Below, in pieces: positions 1-7,491 of a DNA stretch of 64,000 bases. Position 1 is the stretch's first letter. Every line of letters starts with the position of its first letter. Where the stretch lies: assembly GCF_002192455.1 (NCBI RefSeq), contig NZ_CP021744.1, positions 7,650,501 through 7,714,500 on the forward strand, in the 5' to 3' direction. A program made the position numbers and the translations under genes. This DNA is from Streptomyces albireticuli (GTDB taxonomy: Bacteria; Actinomycetota; Actinomycetes; Streptomycetales; Streptomycetaceae). Under the pieces are notes generated by a model that ran no database searches, was not told where the DNA came from, and was given only the letters and a program-made list of their open reading frames with translations.

Positions 1-648
1 GCGCAGGCCGGGCGGCACGGGCACGTAGGGCAGATTGGCGACGACGCAGTTGAGCGGGGCGTCCGGGGCGTAGTCCCGGAAGAAGTCGCCGTGCCAGGTG
101 CGGACGCGGTCGCCCAGTCCGTTGAGCGCGGCCGAGAGCGCGGTGGCCTCCACGCAGCTCCGCTGGAGGTCGGCCCCGGTCACCTCGGCGCACCCGAGGG
201 CGAGGGCGCAGGTGGTGATGCCGGAGCCGCAGCCCACGTCCAGGGCACGGCCGCCGGGGCGGGCCCGCAGGATCGTGTCGACGAACCGGAGCGAGTCCTC
301 GCCGATGTAGACGTCGCCGGCGCCGCCGCCCGCGGTCCCGGGCCGGTCGCGGGCGGCGAGCAGCCCGCGGAACGCGGTGACCTCCCAGCGGCCGGGCGCG
401 CCCGTCCCGTCGGTCAGACCGAGTGCCGCGAGCCGGGGGACGAGATCGGGGTCGGGGCGGTGGTCCGGTCGCCGGCCGAGGTGGAGCAGGTTCCACAGGG
501 CCGCGCCGGTGTCGTGGGACGGCGCGGGGGCCGTGGGGGGCCAGGGCTCCCACGGCAGCTCCGAGCGCCGCCGCGCGTGCTCCACCCGGTCGGCGAAGGC
601 GGTGCGCCGCAGCAGGCCGGCGACGTGGCCGGGGTCGGGCGTGGTCAT
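1..648 (-). CDS. SAM-dependent methyltransferase, PrmC/HemK-like (partial, cut by window edge)
   Basis: The gene starts with ATG at 648 and runs off the left edge, so about 216 residues are visible. The SAM-binding motif reads LDVGCGSGITT, followed by acidic ADLQ, and the motif IV sequence NLPYVP is of the (N/D)(L/P)PY type found in N5-glutamine and N6-adenine methyltransferases. The N-terminal ~100 residues resemble the helical extension of PrmC-like enzymes but are not diagnostic. Its start codon lies inside the stop of the upstream amidohydrolase gene (ATGA), so it is the last visible gene of a six-gene leftward operon. The substrate is unknown. It may modify a small molecule rather than a release factor, given its operon partners; that is inference. 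Confidence 0.75.
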   Translation of the reverse strand, partial: MTTPDPGHVAGLLRRTAFADRVEHARRRSELPWEPWPPTAPAPSHDTGAALWNLLHLGRRPDHRPDPDLVPRLAALGLTDGTGAPGRWEVTAFRGLLAARDRPGTAGGGAGDVYIGEDSLRFVDTILRARPGGRALDVGCGSGITTCALALGCAEVTGADLQRSCVEATALSAALNGLGDRVRTWHGDFFRDYAPDAPLNCVVANLPYVPVPPGLR

Positions 649-1400
649 ACGGCGGTGACACCGCCTCGGTCGCGGGCGAACCGGTGGGCGGCGGCCGCCG
701 CCACGAACGCCCCGAACACCGGGCGGCACGGACCGACCTCGGGGTGCCCCTGGATGCCCAGGGCGAAGCGCGCGTCGGGCACGGTGAGCGTCTCGACGAC
801 GCCGTCGGCGCTCCAGCCGGTGGCCACGACACCGGCACCGAGGGTGTCGACGGCCTGGTGGTGGAAGCAGGGGAGGTCGTACTCGGCGCCCAGGAGGGTG
901 CCGGGCAGGGCGTCCGGGCGCAGGGTGAGCCGGGTGGAGGAGAACACCGGTTCGGACGGCATGTGGTCGTCGTTGCCGACCCGGTCGGGCAGGTGGGCGA
1001 GGAGGGTGCCGCCGTACAGCACGTTCATCAGCTGCATGCCGCGGCACACGCCGAGGACCGCCCGGTCGCCCTCCAGGGCCAGCCGCAGCAGGGCGCTCTC
1101 CCAGATGTCCCGCTCGGGGGCGAGCACGCCGGTCCACGGTCCGGGTTCGGCCCGGTAGCGGGCGGGGTCTATGTCGGCGCCGCCGACCAGCAGCAGCCCG
1201 TCGAGCCCGGCCATGACGGAGGCGGCCTCCGGCTCGGCGCCCGAGGGCGGTAAGAGGACGGGGACGCCGCCGGCCGCGGTCACCGCGGCGACGAAGTCGG
1301 TCGGGACGAGGGAGGCGTGCCGGTGCCACCCGCGCCAGGAGGCGTCCTCCTGGTAGGTGGTGATGCCCACCGTCGGCTTGTCGATGGTGCTCTCCTTCAC
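645..1400 (-). CDS. Class I glutamine amidotransferase-like gamma-glutamyl hydrolase (peptidase C26, PuuD family)
   Basis: A 251-residue protein with the usual length and motifs of the C26 family. The nucleophile elbow is GVCRGMQLMN (Cys119) and the C-terminal GIQGHPEV gives His219 and Glu221, completing the triad. PuuD-type members cleave gamma-glutamyl amides, as in the gamma-glutamylputrescine pathway, where a GS-like ligase adds the glutamyl group and PuuD removes it. Here a GS-like ligase is encoded in the divergent operon (8892-10427), so removal of a gamma-glutamyl protecting or carrier group is a reasonable inferred role. Start is GTG at 1400, overlapping the stop of the upstream GNAT gene by four bases. 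The exact substrate cannot be read from the sequence. Confidence 0.85.
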   Translation of the reverse strand: MKESTIDKPTVGITTYQEDASWRGWHRHASLVPTDFVAAVTAAGGVPVLLPPSGAEPEAASVMAGLDGLLLVGGADIDPARYRAEPGPWTGVLAPERDIWESALLRLALEGDRAVLGVCRGMQLMNVLYGGTLLAHLPDRVGNDDHMPSEPVFSSTRLTLRPDALPGTLLGAEYDLPCFHHQAVDTLGAGVVATGWSADGVVETLTVPDARFALGIQGHPEVGPCRPVFGAFVAAAAAHRFARDRGGVTAV

Positions 1401-1801
1401 TTCGTCCCGTCCATGACCCAGGCGGAGCCGTGCCGGGTGAACCCGATGTGCGGGTAGTACTCCGTCGCGGCCGGCGCGGACAACAGGACGATCTTCGCCT
1501 GCGGCGCCGCTTCCCGCACCGCCTTGATGAGGTCCACCCCGATGCCGCGCCGCTGGTGGGCGCGGTCGACGGCGATGTCGCTGAGGTAGGTGACGTACGA
1601 GCCGTCGGTCAGGCAGCGCGCGATGCCGACCATGCGGCCGTCGATCCGGGCGACCACGACGAGGTTGGCGTTGGCCACCATCGCCGTGAAGCGGGGGGTG
1701 TCCTCCACCGGGCGCCGCTCGGCAAGGCCGGACGCCCGGTAGAGCTCGGCGACCTCGGCCACGTCGAGGTCGGCCGCGTCGATCACTTCACATTTCCACA
1801 T
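1397..1801 (-). CDS. GNAT family N-acetyltransferase
   Basis: A 134-residue single-domain GNAT protein. The acetyl-CoA pyrophosphate loop is AHQRRGIG (residues 81-88), preceded by the beta-4 strand TYLSDIAVD and followed by the typical YYPHIGF segment near the C terminus. The ATG at 1801 is chosen because upstream in-frame sequence is the antisense of the lyase gene, and this start overlaps the lyase stop by 14 bases, consistent with translational coupling. Its place next to an adenylosuccinate-lyase homologue recalls the acetyltransferase/lyase pair of fosfazinomycin and kinamycin biosynthesis, where hydrazinosuccinate is acetylated before cleavage. That functional link is inference; acetylation of the final product for self-resistance is another option. 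Confidence 0.85.
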   Translation of the reverse strand: MWKCEVIDAADLDVAEVAELYRASGLAERRPVEDTPRFTAMVANANLVVVARIDGRMVGIARCLTDGSYVTYLSDIAVDRAHQRRGIGVDLIKAVREAAPQAKIVLLSAPAATEYYPHIGFTRHGSAWVMDGTK

Positions 1802-3080
1802 GGAGCAGTTCCTCCAGTCGTCGCCGCATGGCGTCCCGCGAGCGCAGGAAGCGGGTGGGGTCGTAGGCGTCCTCGTCCGTGACGATGCCACGGTCGCGCA
1901 GGGTCTCGCGCAGGTGCCGGCCGGTCTCCCAGGTCTCGGTGGCCGCGTCCTGGACCGAGCGGTAGGCCTTCTCCCGCTCGGCGCCGTCGGCCATCAGCCG
2001 GAGCATCACGGTCGAACTGTGGATCAGGCCGTCGGTGTTGTCGAGGTTGGCGCGCATCCGGTCGGGGAAGACGCGCAGGCCTTCGACGAGTTCGGCGGCG
2101 GCGGTCACCTGGTAGTGCGCGGCGATGAGGCTGTCGGGCAGCACCACGCGCTCGACCGAGGAGTGGGCGAGGTCCCGCTCGTGCCACAGCGCGACGTTCT
2201 CCAGGGCGGCGCCGAGGTTGGCGCGCAGCACCCGGGCCAGCCCGCACAGCCGCTCGCTGGAGGTGGGGTTGCGCTTGTGCGGCATGGCGCTGGAGCCCTG
2301 GTACGCGCTGGAGCGCGGCTCCTCGACCTCGCGGACCTCCGTGCGCTGGAGGAGCCGCATCTCCAGGGCGATCTGCTCGACGACGGCGCCCAGGACGGCC
2401 ACGGCACCGAGCAGTTCGGCGTGCCGGTCGCGGGCCACCACCTGGGTGGGCACCGGCTCGACGCCCAGTCCGAGCGCCTCGCACACATAACTCTCGACGA
2501 ACGGGTCCACGCTCGCGTACGTCCCGACCGGGCCGGAGACGGTACCGACCGCCACCGCGGCGCGGGCCGCCCGCAGCCGGACGACGGACCGCTGGACGCC
2601 GAACGCGAATCCGGCCAGCTTCTGCCCGAAGGTCGTCGGCTCGGCGTGGATGCCGTGGGTGCGGGCCACACAGACAGTGTCCCAGTGCTCGACCGCCCGC
2701 GACGCCAGGACGTCCCGCAGCCGCCCCGCGGCCGCGAGCAGCAGGTCGGTGGCGGCGGCGAGGGTGTGGCCGAGCGCGGTGTCCACCAGGTCGTAGCTGG
2801 TCATGCCGTAGTGGACCCAGCGGGCCGCGTCGTCGGGGATGCCGGCGGTGTACGCGGCGAGGAAGGCGAGGATCTCGTGGTCGCGGGTGCGCTCCTGCTC
2901 GCGCACCTCCTCGGGGGTGGGCACCCGGGCGGCGCGGACGGCGGCGAGATCCGCCTCCGGCATCGTGCCCAGCCGCGCCTGCGCCTCGCAGGCGAGCACC
3001 TCGACCCGGACCCACGAGGCGTATTTCGCCTCGTCGGTCCACAGCCGGGCCATCTCGGGGCGGGCGTACCGGGGGATCAC
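1788..3080 (-). CDS. Adenylosuccinate lyase homologue (fumarase/aspartase superfamily), probably pathway-specific
   Basis: A 430-residue protein with all PurB landmarks: YGMTSYDLVDTAL near residue 91, THGIHAEPTTFG at 141-152 (His142 general acid region) and the superfamily signature GSSAMPHKRNP at 262-272 carrying the catalytic serine. The enzymes eliminate fumarate from N-succinyl compounds. It sits in a tight operon with a kinase, methyltransferases and a GNAT, not with purine genes, which argues for a specialised N-succinyl substrate such as (acetyl)hydrazinosuccinate. Start is GTG at 3080, overlapping the upstream methyltransferase stop (GTGA). It could still be a purine-pathway PurB displaced into this locus; finding a second purB in the genome would separate these readings. 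Confidence 0.85.
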   Translation of the reverse strand: MIPRYARPEMARLWTDEAKYASWVRVEVLACEAQARLGTMPEADLAAVRAARVPTPEEVREQERTRDHEILAFLAAYTAGIPDDAARWVHYGMTSYDLVDTALGHTLAAATDLLLAAAGRLRDVLASRAVEHWDTVCVARTHGIHAEPTTFGQKLAGFAFGVQRSVVRLRAARAAVAVGTVSGPVGTYASVDPFVESYVCEALGLGVEPVPTQVVARDRHAELLGAVAVLGAVVEQIALEMRLLQRTEVREVEEPRSSAYQGSSAMPHKRNPTSSERLCGLARVLRANLGAALENVALWHERDLAHSSVERVVLPDSLIAAHYQVTAAAELVEGLRVFPDRMRANLDNTDGLIHSSTVMLRLMADGAEREKAYRSVQDAATETWETGRHLRETLRDRGIVTDEDAYDPTRFLRSRDAMRRRLEELLHVEM

Positions 3081-3817
3081 TCGGGCCTCCGCGCCAGGAC
3101 GGCGCAGGTGCGGTTGTTGGCCAGGATCGGCCCCTCGGCGAGCCGGGCGGCCAGCGCGGTGACGCCCGACTCGAACTCCTCGTCCGGGATGAGGTGGAGG
3201 GAGGAGAACGCCTTCTCGCGGTACTTGGTGACGTCGGTCAGCTCGTAGGTGCTCTCGAACACGCGCCGCCGCCCGTCGGTGAACCCGGCGGACCGCAGCG
3301 CGGCCAGCAGGTCGTCGATGGCGTGGTGGCGGCCGAGTTCGACCTCGACGGTGGACGGGAAGTACCGCGCCACCGGCACCCGGGTGCGGATGATCTCCTC
3401 CGAGTCGGTGGCGGTGCACAGCACGCCGCCCGGCTTGAGCGCCCGCAGCGCGCCCTCGAAGTAGCGGGCGGGCTCACGGACGTAGTGGATCATGTCGACC
3501 GAGAAGATCAGGTCGAAGGACGCCTCGGGGAGGCCGAGTCCGTCGATCTCCTCAGCGCGTCCGGTGCGCAGTTCGAGCTCGGCCTCGTGGCCGGCGGCGG
3601 CCTTGAGCATCTCGGGGAAGGGGTCGACGCCCAGCGCGCGGGCGCCGGTGAGCCGCTGGAGCGCGGCCAGGTGGTTGGCGGTGCCGCACCCCATCTCGAG
3701 GACGTTCGAGTCGCCGTTCACACCGGCGAGTTCGGCCAGGAATTCCACCAGCCCGGGGTACGGGCGGCGGTGCCGGGCGTACTCGGCGGCGAGCTGGTTG
3801 TAGTCCAATGCGGTCAC
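3077..3817 (-). CDS. Class I SAM-dependent methyltransferase
   Basis: A 246-residue methyltransferase of the Methyltransf_11 type. Motif I is VLEMGCGTANHL (residues 39-50), the acidic residue of motif II is in GVDPFPEM, and FDLIFSVDMIHYV plus RALKPGGVL are typical motifs IV and VI. A GTG start at 3817 overlaps the kinase stop by four bases and the gene's own stop overlaps the lyase start, so it is the second gene of the leftward operon. Nothing in the sequence identifies the acceptor atom. By context it probably methylates a pathway intermediate (N- or O-methylation). Confidence 0.8.
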   Translation of the reverse strand: MTALDYNQLAAEYARHRRPYPGLVEFLAELAGVNGDSNVLEMGCGTANHLAALQRLTGARALGVDPFPEMLKAAAGHEAELELRTGRAEEIDGLGLPEASFDLIFSVDMIHYVREPARYFEGALRALKPGGVLCTATDSEEIIRTRVPVARYFPSTVEVELGRHHAIDDLLAALRSAGFTDGRRRVFESTYELTDVTKYREKAFSSLHLIPDEEFESGVTALAARLAEGPILANNRTCAVLARRPE

Positions 3818-5391
3818 GCGAGCTCCTTGGCGATGTGCTGCTCGTGAACGGTGCGGGCCTGCGACAGGTACCAGACGGTGTAGGCGTAGGTCGCCGTCCA
3901 CGCGTGCGGGGTGCGCAGGGTGTTCTCGTACTTCAGCCACCCGGCCAGCGAGCAGGCCGCGCCGATGTAGAGGCGGCAGCGCACGAGGTGCGCCGGCTCG
4001 GTGCCGGGGGCGGTCCCGATCAGGCGGTCCTCCATCGCCCGCAGGCGGTCGGAGAACCGCAGCGGCAGCCGCAGGGCGCTGACGTCGTGCGGCCGGGCGG
4101 GGTCGAAGGCGTCACCGAAGAGGGCCGCGGCCTTGCCCTGCCGGGCGGCGTGCAGGATCGCCGGCATCGGCAGCAGGCCGTGCAGCAGGGTGGCGAGGTC
4201 GAAGACCGGGTCGCCGTAGCCGATGTCGGGGCGCGGGCGCTGTTCCCAGACGGTGCGCGGGTCGATGAAGACCGGGCCGCCGCCGGCGCGCCTGAGCATG
4301 TTGGTCGGGTAGATGTCGCCGTGGACCTGGCTGCCGGTGTGCGGCAGCAGACCGGGGGCGTGCTCGTCGAGCCACGCGGTCGCCGCCGTGTAGCCGGGGA
4401 TCCGGGTGCCGTCGGGCAGGGTGAGCTCGGCGGCGAGGTGCTCGTCGAGGTCGCGGTCGCCGAAGCACAGCCGGAAGGTGGAGCGCAGGGCCGGCTGCTC
4501 CCGCAGGGCGTGGAAGCGCTCGCGGTAGAGGTAGTCGGCGCTGGTGGGGCGCTGGTCGCCGGCGGTCAGCCGGTACCAGCGGGCCAGCTGGCCGAGGTAA
4601 GGGGCGAGGATGCCGGGCGCGTCGGGGGCGAGTTCCGTCCTGGCCTCGTCGCTGAAGAGCCGCTGCTCCAGATCGGCGGACTCGGCGGCCTCCATGATGC
4701 TGATGCCCTGGTGGCCTTCGATGCGCACGCCGTGCAGCCGGGGGAAGAGGGGGTCCCGGCCGATGCCGCCGAGGCTGTCGTTGGTGCGGGAGGTGAAGCC
4801 CGTCTCGGAGCGGATCATCCCGGCTTCGCCGATCTTGGCGACGAGTTCGGTGCCGGGTCCGTCCCCGGCGTCGAACTGGACGACCCCGGTGGAGTCGGAC
4901 CCCGGCCGGTGGAAGCGGGTGACGGTGGGGACCGGGCGGGTGGCCGCGGCCCAGGAGCGCAGCCGGGCGGCGATGACCGCGGAGGCGATCGGCTCGGCTT
5001 GGTCGGTGCTGTCGGTGCTGTCGGTGCTGTCGGTGCTGTCGGTGCCTTGGGCGCCTTGGGTGCCGGTGAGGGCGGCGGGGGCCGGGGGCTCCAGGTACCA
5101 CCCGTGCAGTTCGCCGCCCAGGAAGTAGGTGCCGTGCGCCGCCCGGCCGGGGCCGCGCCCCGCGCCGGGGCCGGTCGGCGCGGCGGCCTCCAGGGCGACG
5201 ACCCTGACCCCGAACGGCCCTAGCCGTTCGGTCAGCCGGGGTACCAGGCTGTCGTGGCCGGGCACTTCCACGACGACGACGGAGGGGACGACGGTGTCGG
5301 GCACGAGGCCCCGCCCGTCGAGGGCGGCGTACAGGTCCGCCAGCTCGGCCGCGGTGGCCGGGCGCGCCGACTCGGTGAGTAATTCGCTCAT
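3814..5391 (-). CDS. Phosphotransferase with aminoglycoside-phosphotransferase (APH) kinase fold and an unassigned N-terminal domain
   Basis: A 525-residue protein, longer than a plain APH kinase. The C-terminal part has the catalytic loop HGDIYPTN (about residues 356-363) and the metal-binding FIDPR shortly after, as in APH/choline kinase enzymes. Residues 1-110 form a separate small domain I cannot assign, joined by an Asp-Ser-Thr-rich linker (residues 117-130) encoded by a 9-bp tandem repeat. It is the first gene of the leftward operon, starts with ATG at 5391 and has a TTA leucine codon as codon 4 (5380-5382), so it probably needs the bldA tRNA for translation. It may phosphorylate an intermediate, activate a carboxylate, or confer self-resistance; the sequence does not decide. 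Confidence 0.75.
   Translation of the reverse strand: MSELLTESARPATAAELADLYAALDGRGLVPDTVVPSVVVVEVPGHDSLVPRLTERLGPFGVRVVALEAAAPTGPGAGRGPGRAAHGTYFLGGELHGWYLEPPAPAALTGTQGAQGTDSTDSTDSTDSTDQAEPIASAVIAARLRSWAAATRPVPTVTRFHRPGSDSTGVVQFDAGDGPGTELVAKIGEAGMIRSETGFTSRTNDSLGGIGRDPLFPRLHGVRIEGHQGISIMEAAESADLEQRLFSDEARTELAPDAPGILAPYLGQLARWYRLTAGDQRPTSADYLYRERFHALREQPALRSTFRLCFGDRDLDEHLAAELTLPDGTRIPGYTAATAWLDEHAPGLLPHTGSQVHGDIYPTNMLRRAGGGPVFIDPRTVWEQRPRPDIGYGDPVFDLATLLHGLLPMPAILHAARQGKAAALFGDAFDPARPHDVSALRLPLRFSDRLRAMEDRLIGTAPGTEPAHLVRCRLYIGAACSLAGWLKYENTLRTPHAWTATYAYTVWYLSQARTVHEQHIAKELA
5002..5046. repeat. Five tandem 9-bp units inside the kinase gene
   Basis: Five head-to-tail copies of gtcggtgct (the last ends in gcc) encode the Thr-Asp-Ser linker of the kinase on the minus strand. 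Unit length equals three codons, so copy-number changes keep the frame and would only lengthen or shorten the linker. Confidence 0.9.
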
Positions 5392-5724
5392 CCAGATACC
5401 TCACCCGTGAATTGCCCGGCCCGTCGGCCGGGTCTGCGACAGTCGGAAGGCGATGCCTCTTTCGAGATTACCTCGTGTGCTTTCCATCTTCTTTCATCGG
5501 CCGCCTCAGGGGTCAGCCGAGCGCCTTCCTATCACACCTATCACAAGATTCCAATGAAAGGCACCCGGGCGGCAACGGGTCGCCGGCCGACGATATTGAT
5601 TGCATAACCGGCAGGGCGGAGTTTCCTCTTTTCCATGATTCAGTCAACCATCCGCGAGTGTGATCTTGACCACACTGTTAACCTCTAGTGCACCCGCTGT
5701 TCACGGTGCTAGCGTCTGGAATTA
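5392..5724. promoter_or_regulatory. Divergent promoter region between the two arms of the putative biosynthetic cluster
   Basis: No gene fits in this 333-bp stretch, which is noticeably AT-richer than its surroundings. It must hold the promoters for the kinase operon (leftward) and the 588-aa gene operon (rightward). An inverted repeat GTGTG-N8-CACAC lies at 5658-5675 and overlaps a TTGACC hexamer at 5666-5671 that could be a -35 box for the rightward operon. A convincing -10 hexamer at standard spacing was not found. The repeat is a candidate operator for a pathway regulator that is not encoded within the visible part of the cluster. Confidence 0.5.
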
Positions 5725-7491
5725 TTGGAATTTGAATTGGTAACGACCTCAGGCTGCCGTAATAGGGCAGCCCGAAAAGAGGTGGGGAAAATCATTTCAA
5801 TCCAGCCCGAGGGATTTCCTCATCTGCTCGAGTCGACAGCCGGAAACGCCCGGCGGCACCGAAGCGCGAGGAAGGCCGTGCGCACCGTCCTCACCCTCGA
5901 CGGGCGCCTCCCCGAAGAAGTCGGCCGAGCGGCCCTCACCGGCGCCGACCGCCTTCTCGTCCGGGAGATATCCGCGCGGGCATTACGCCTGGGCCCGGTA
6001 TCCGAAGGCTCCGACCTGCTGATCGTCGAGCAGACCGGCCGACTGCGCTTCCTATGGAATGCGTCCGATTTCCCGGCCGGCTCTCATATCGTGGGATCAC
6101 TCGTGACCGACGAGCCGACGCGCACGGAGTTACGCCGCCGATATCGGGAAAGGCAGGCGGCGGAAGAGGCGGACCGCGCCGAACTCCATAAGTATCTGAT
6201 GAGCCGCCCCCGGGACGAGATCCAGGACGACCTGGAGCGCATCGGCCACACGTTACTCCACATGGCGCCCGTCCAGCTCTATGTCGGCGACAAGTTCTTT
6301 TCCAATCTAGGGAAGACTGGTAATCTCCCTGGAAAATCCATGTCCCGCACGGCGGCCGGGAATATCATCGCCGGACTCCAGGCCACCCCGGTCGCGGAAT
6401 GGCCGGACGAGGAAGCCGCCTTCGTCGCCCTCTCGGCCTTCCTGCTGAGCAGCGGCACCCAGGCCCGGCTCGAAGAGGCCAACGGCACCCACCTCACGTC
6501 CGCCGCCGTCGCGGCATTCATGACCGAGCGGATCCGCGGATACGGCGGCGAGCCCCCCGACGCCGGGGAGACCTCCACCGTCGCCCGGCTCACCTCCCTC
6601 GCCGAGCGCTGCGCCGCCCTGCGGCAGGACCACCTGAGGAACGGGACGGTCTTCTACCGGCTCATCCACGGGGCGAACCTCAACAAGACCGAACACCTGC
6701 TGCGGCCGGCCGCGGGCTACCCCGACGTCCCCCTCCCGCTGCGCGCCCTCCTGGAACGGGAGGCGGGCATCGCGACGGACACCACGACCGTCGAGGAGAC
6801 CGCGCCCGCCTTCGAGGCGTTCGGCGAGGCGCTCCACGCCGCCCCCGCCCCCCGCGGCTTCAGCAGCGCCTACGAGGCCCTGCTCACCCGCTTCATGACG
6901 ACCCTCGCCGAGGCGACCGCGTCCGACGTCGCGATGGGCCGGGGCCCGCGCTCCTTCGCCCCCCTGGACCCCGGCAGCAGCGGCCCGGACGATCCGCTGG
7001 CGCTCAGGACCAGCGACTTCTTCTGCTGTGTCGCCCCCAGCGCCGCCTTCACCCAGTCCTTCGGCGAGGACCGCGCCACCCTGGTGAAGACCCTGAGCGC
7101 CTACAGCGCCCGCATGCGCTTCAACACCTGGCACTACCTGCCCCACACCCTCGGCATCACCGACCGCGTCCCCGGGCGCGACGACTGGTTCTTCGCCCCG
7201 GCCATGCCGGACGTCACGCACCACTCCGACCAGCACCACACCGGACACGTCACCTTCAGCGTGCGCTTCGCCATCCGCGTCCCGCTCGGCATCGACCACG
7301 CCGGCCGCCGTCTGCCCGGCCTCTACGACCTGCGGCTCATGCGCGCCACCGGCGAGCCGTACACGACGGAGGACCTACGGGCGGCCGTCGCCTGCGGAGG
7401 CGTCCTCGCCGCACTGCACCAGGCGATGAGCCGGCACCGCCCGGCCGTCCGCGACTTCGGCAACGAATGGTTCCGCGCCTTCTATGGATGA
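5725..7491 (+). CDS. Protein of unknown family (588 aa), first gene of the rightward operon
   Basis: I do not recognise this family. The protein is soluble, with no signal peptide or membrane segment. A histidine cluster, THHSDQHHTGH, lies at about residues 497-507 and could bind a metal; the C-terminal third (RMRFNTWHYLPH, VTFSVRFAIRVPLG) looks like a compact mixed domain. Three TTA codons (5983-5985, 6130-6132, 6253-6255) imply dependence on bldA tRNA, and the first ~600 bases have lower GC and rarer codons than the rest. The start is uncertain: TTG at 5725 is the most upstream option, with GTG at 5782 or 5878 (preceded by GAGGAAGG) as alternatives. Its stop overlaps the amidase start by eight bases, so it belongs to that operon. 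Confidence 0.7.
   Translation: MEFELVTTSGCRNRAARKEVGKIISIQPEGFPHLLESTAGNARRHRSARKAVRTVLTLDGRLPEEVGRAALTGADRLLVREISARALRLGPVSEGSDLLIVEQTGRLRFLWNASDFPAGSHIVGSLVTDEPTRTELRRRYRERQAAEEADRAELHKYLMSRPRDEIQDDLERIGHTLLHMAPVQLYVGDKFFSNLGKTGNLPGKSMSRTAAGNIIAGLQATPVAEWPDEEAAFVALSAFLLSSGTQARLEEANGTHLTSAAVAAFMTERIRGYGGEPPDAGETSTVARLTSLAERCAALRQDHLRNGTVFYRLIHGANLNKTEHLLRPAAGYPDVPLPLRALLEREAGIATDTTTVEETAPAFEAFGEALHAAPAPRGFSSAYEALLTRFMTTLAEATASDVAMGRGPRSFAPLDPGSSGPDDPLALRTSDFFCCVAPSAAFTQSFGEDRATLVKTLSAYSARMRFNTWHYLPHTLGITDRVPGRDDWFFAPAMPDVTHHSDQHHTGHVTFSVRFAIRVPLGIDHAGRRLPGLYDLRLMRATGEPYTTEDLRAAVACGGVLAALHQAMSRHRPAVRDFGNEWFRAFYG

Noticed and set aside
1788..3080. Lyase as nitrosuccinate lyase (CreD type)
   Set aside because: It carries PurB signatures (THGIHAEPTTFG, GSSAMPHKRNP), and no N-hydroxylating aspartate monooxygenase is adjacent. 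The ASL-type hydrazinosuccinate lyase role fits better, though outside genes could change this.
5002..5046. Short tandem repeat as a possible CRISPR or regulatory repeat
   Set aside because: Units are 9 bp without spacers and lie in frame inside the kinase gene, encoding a linker.
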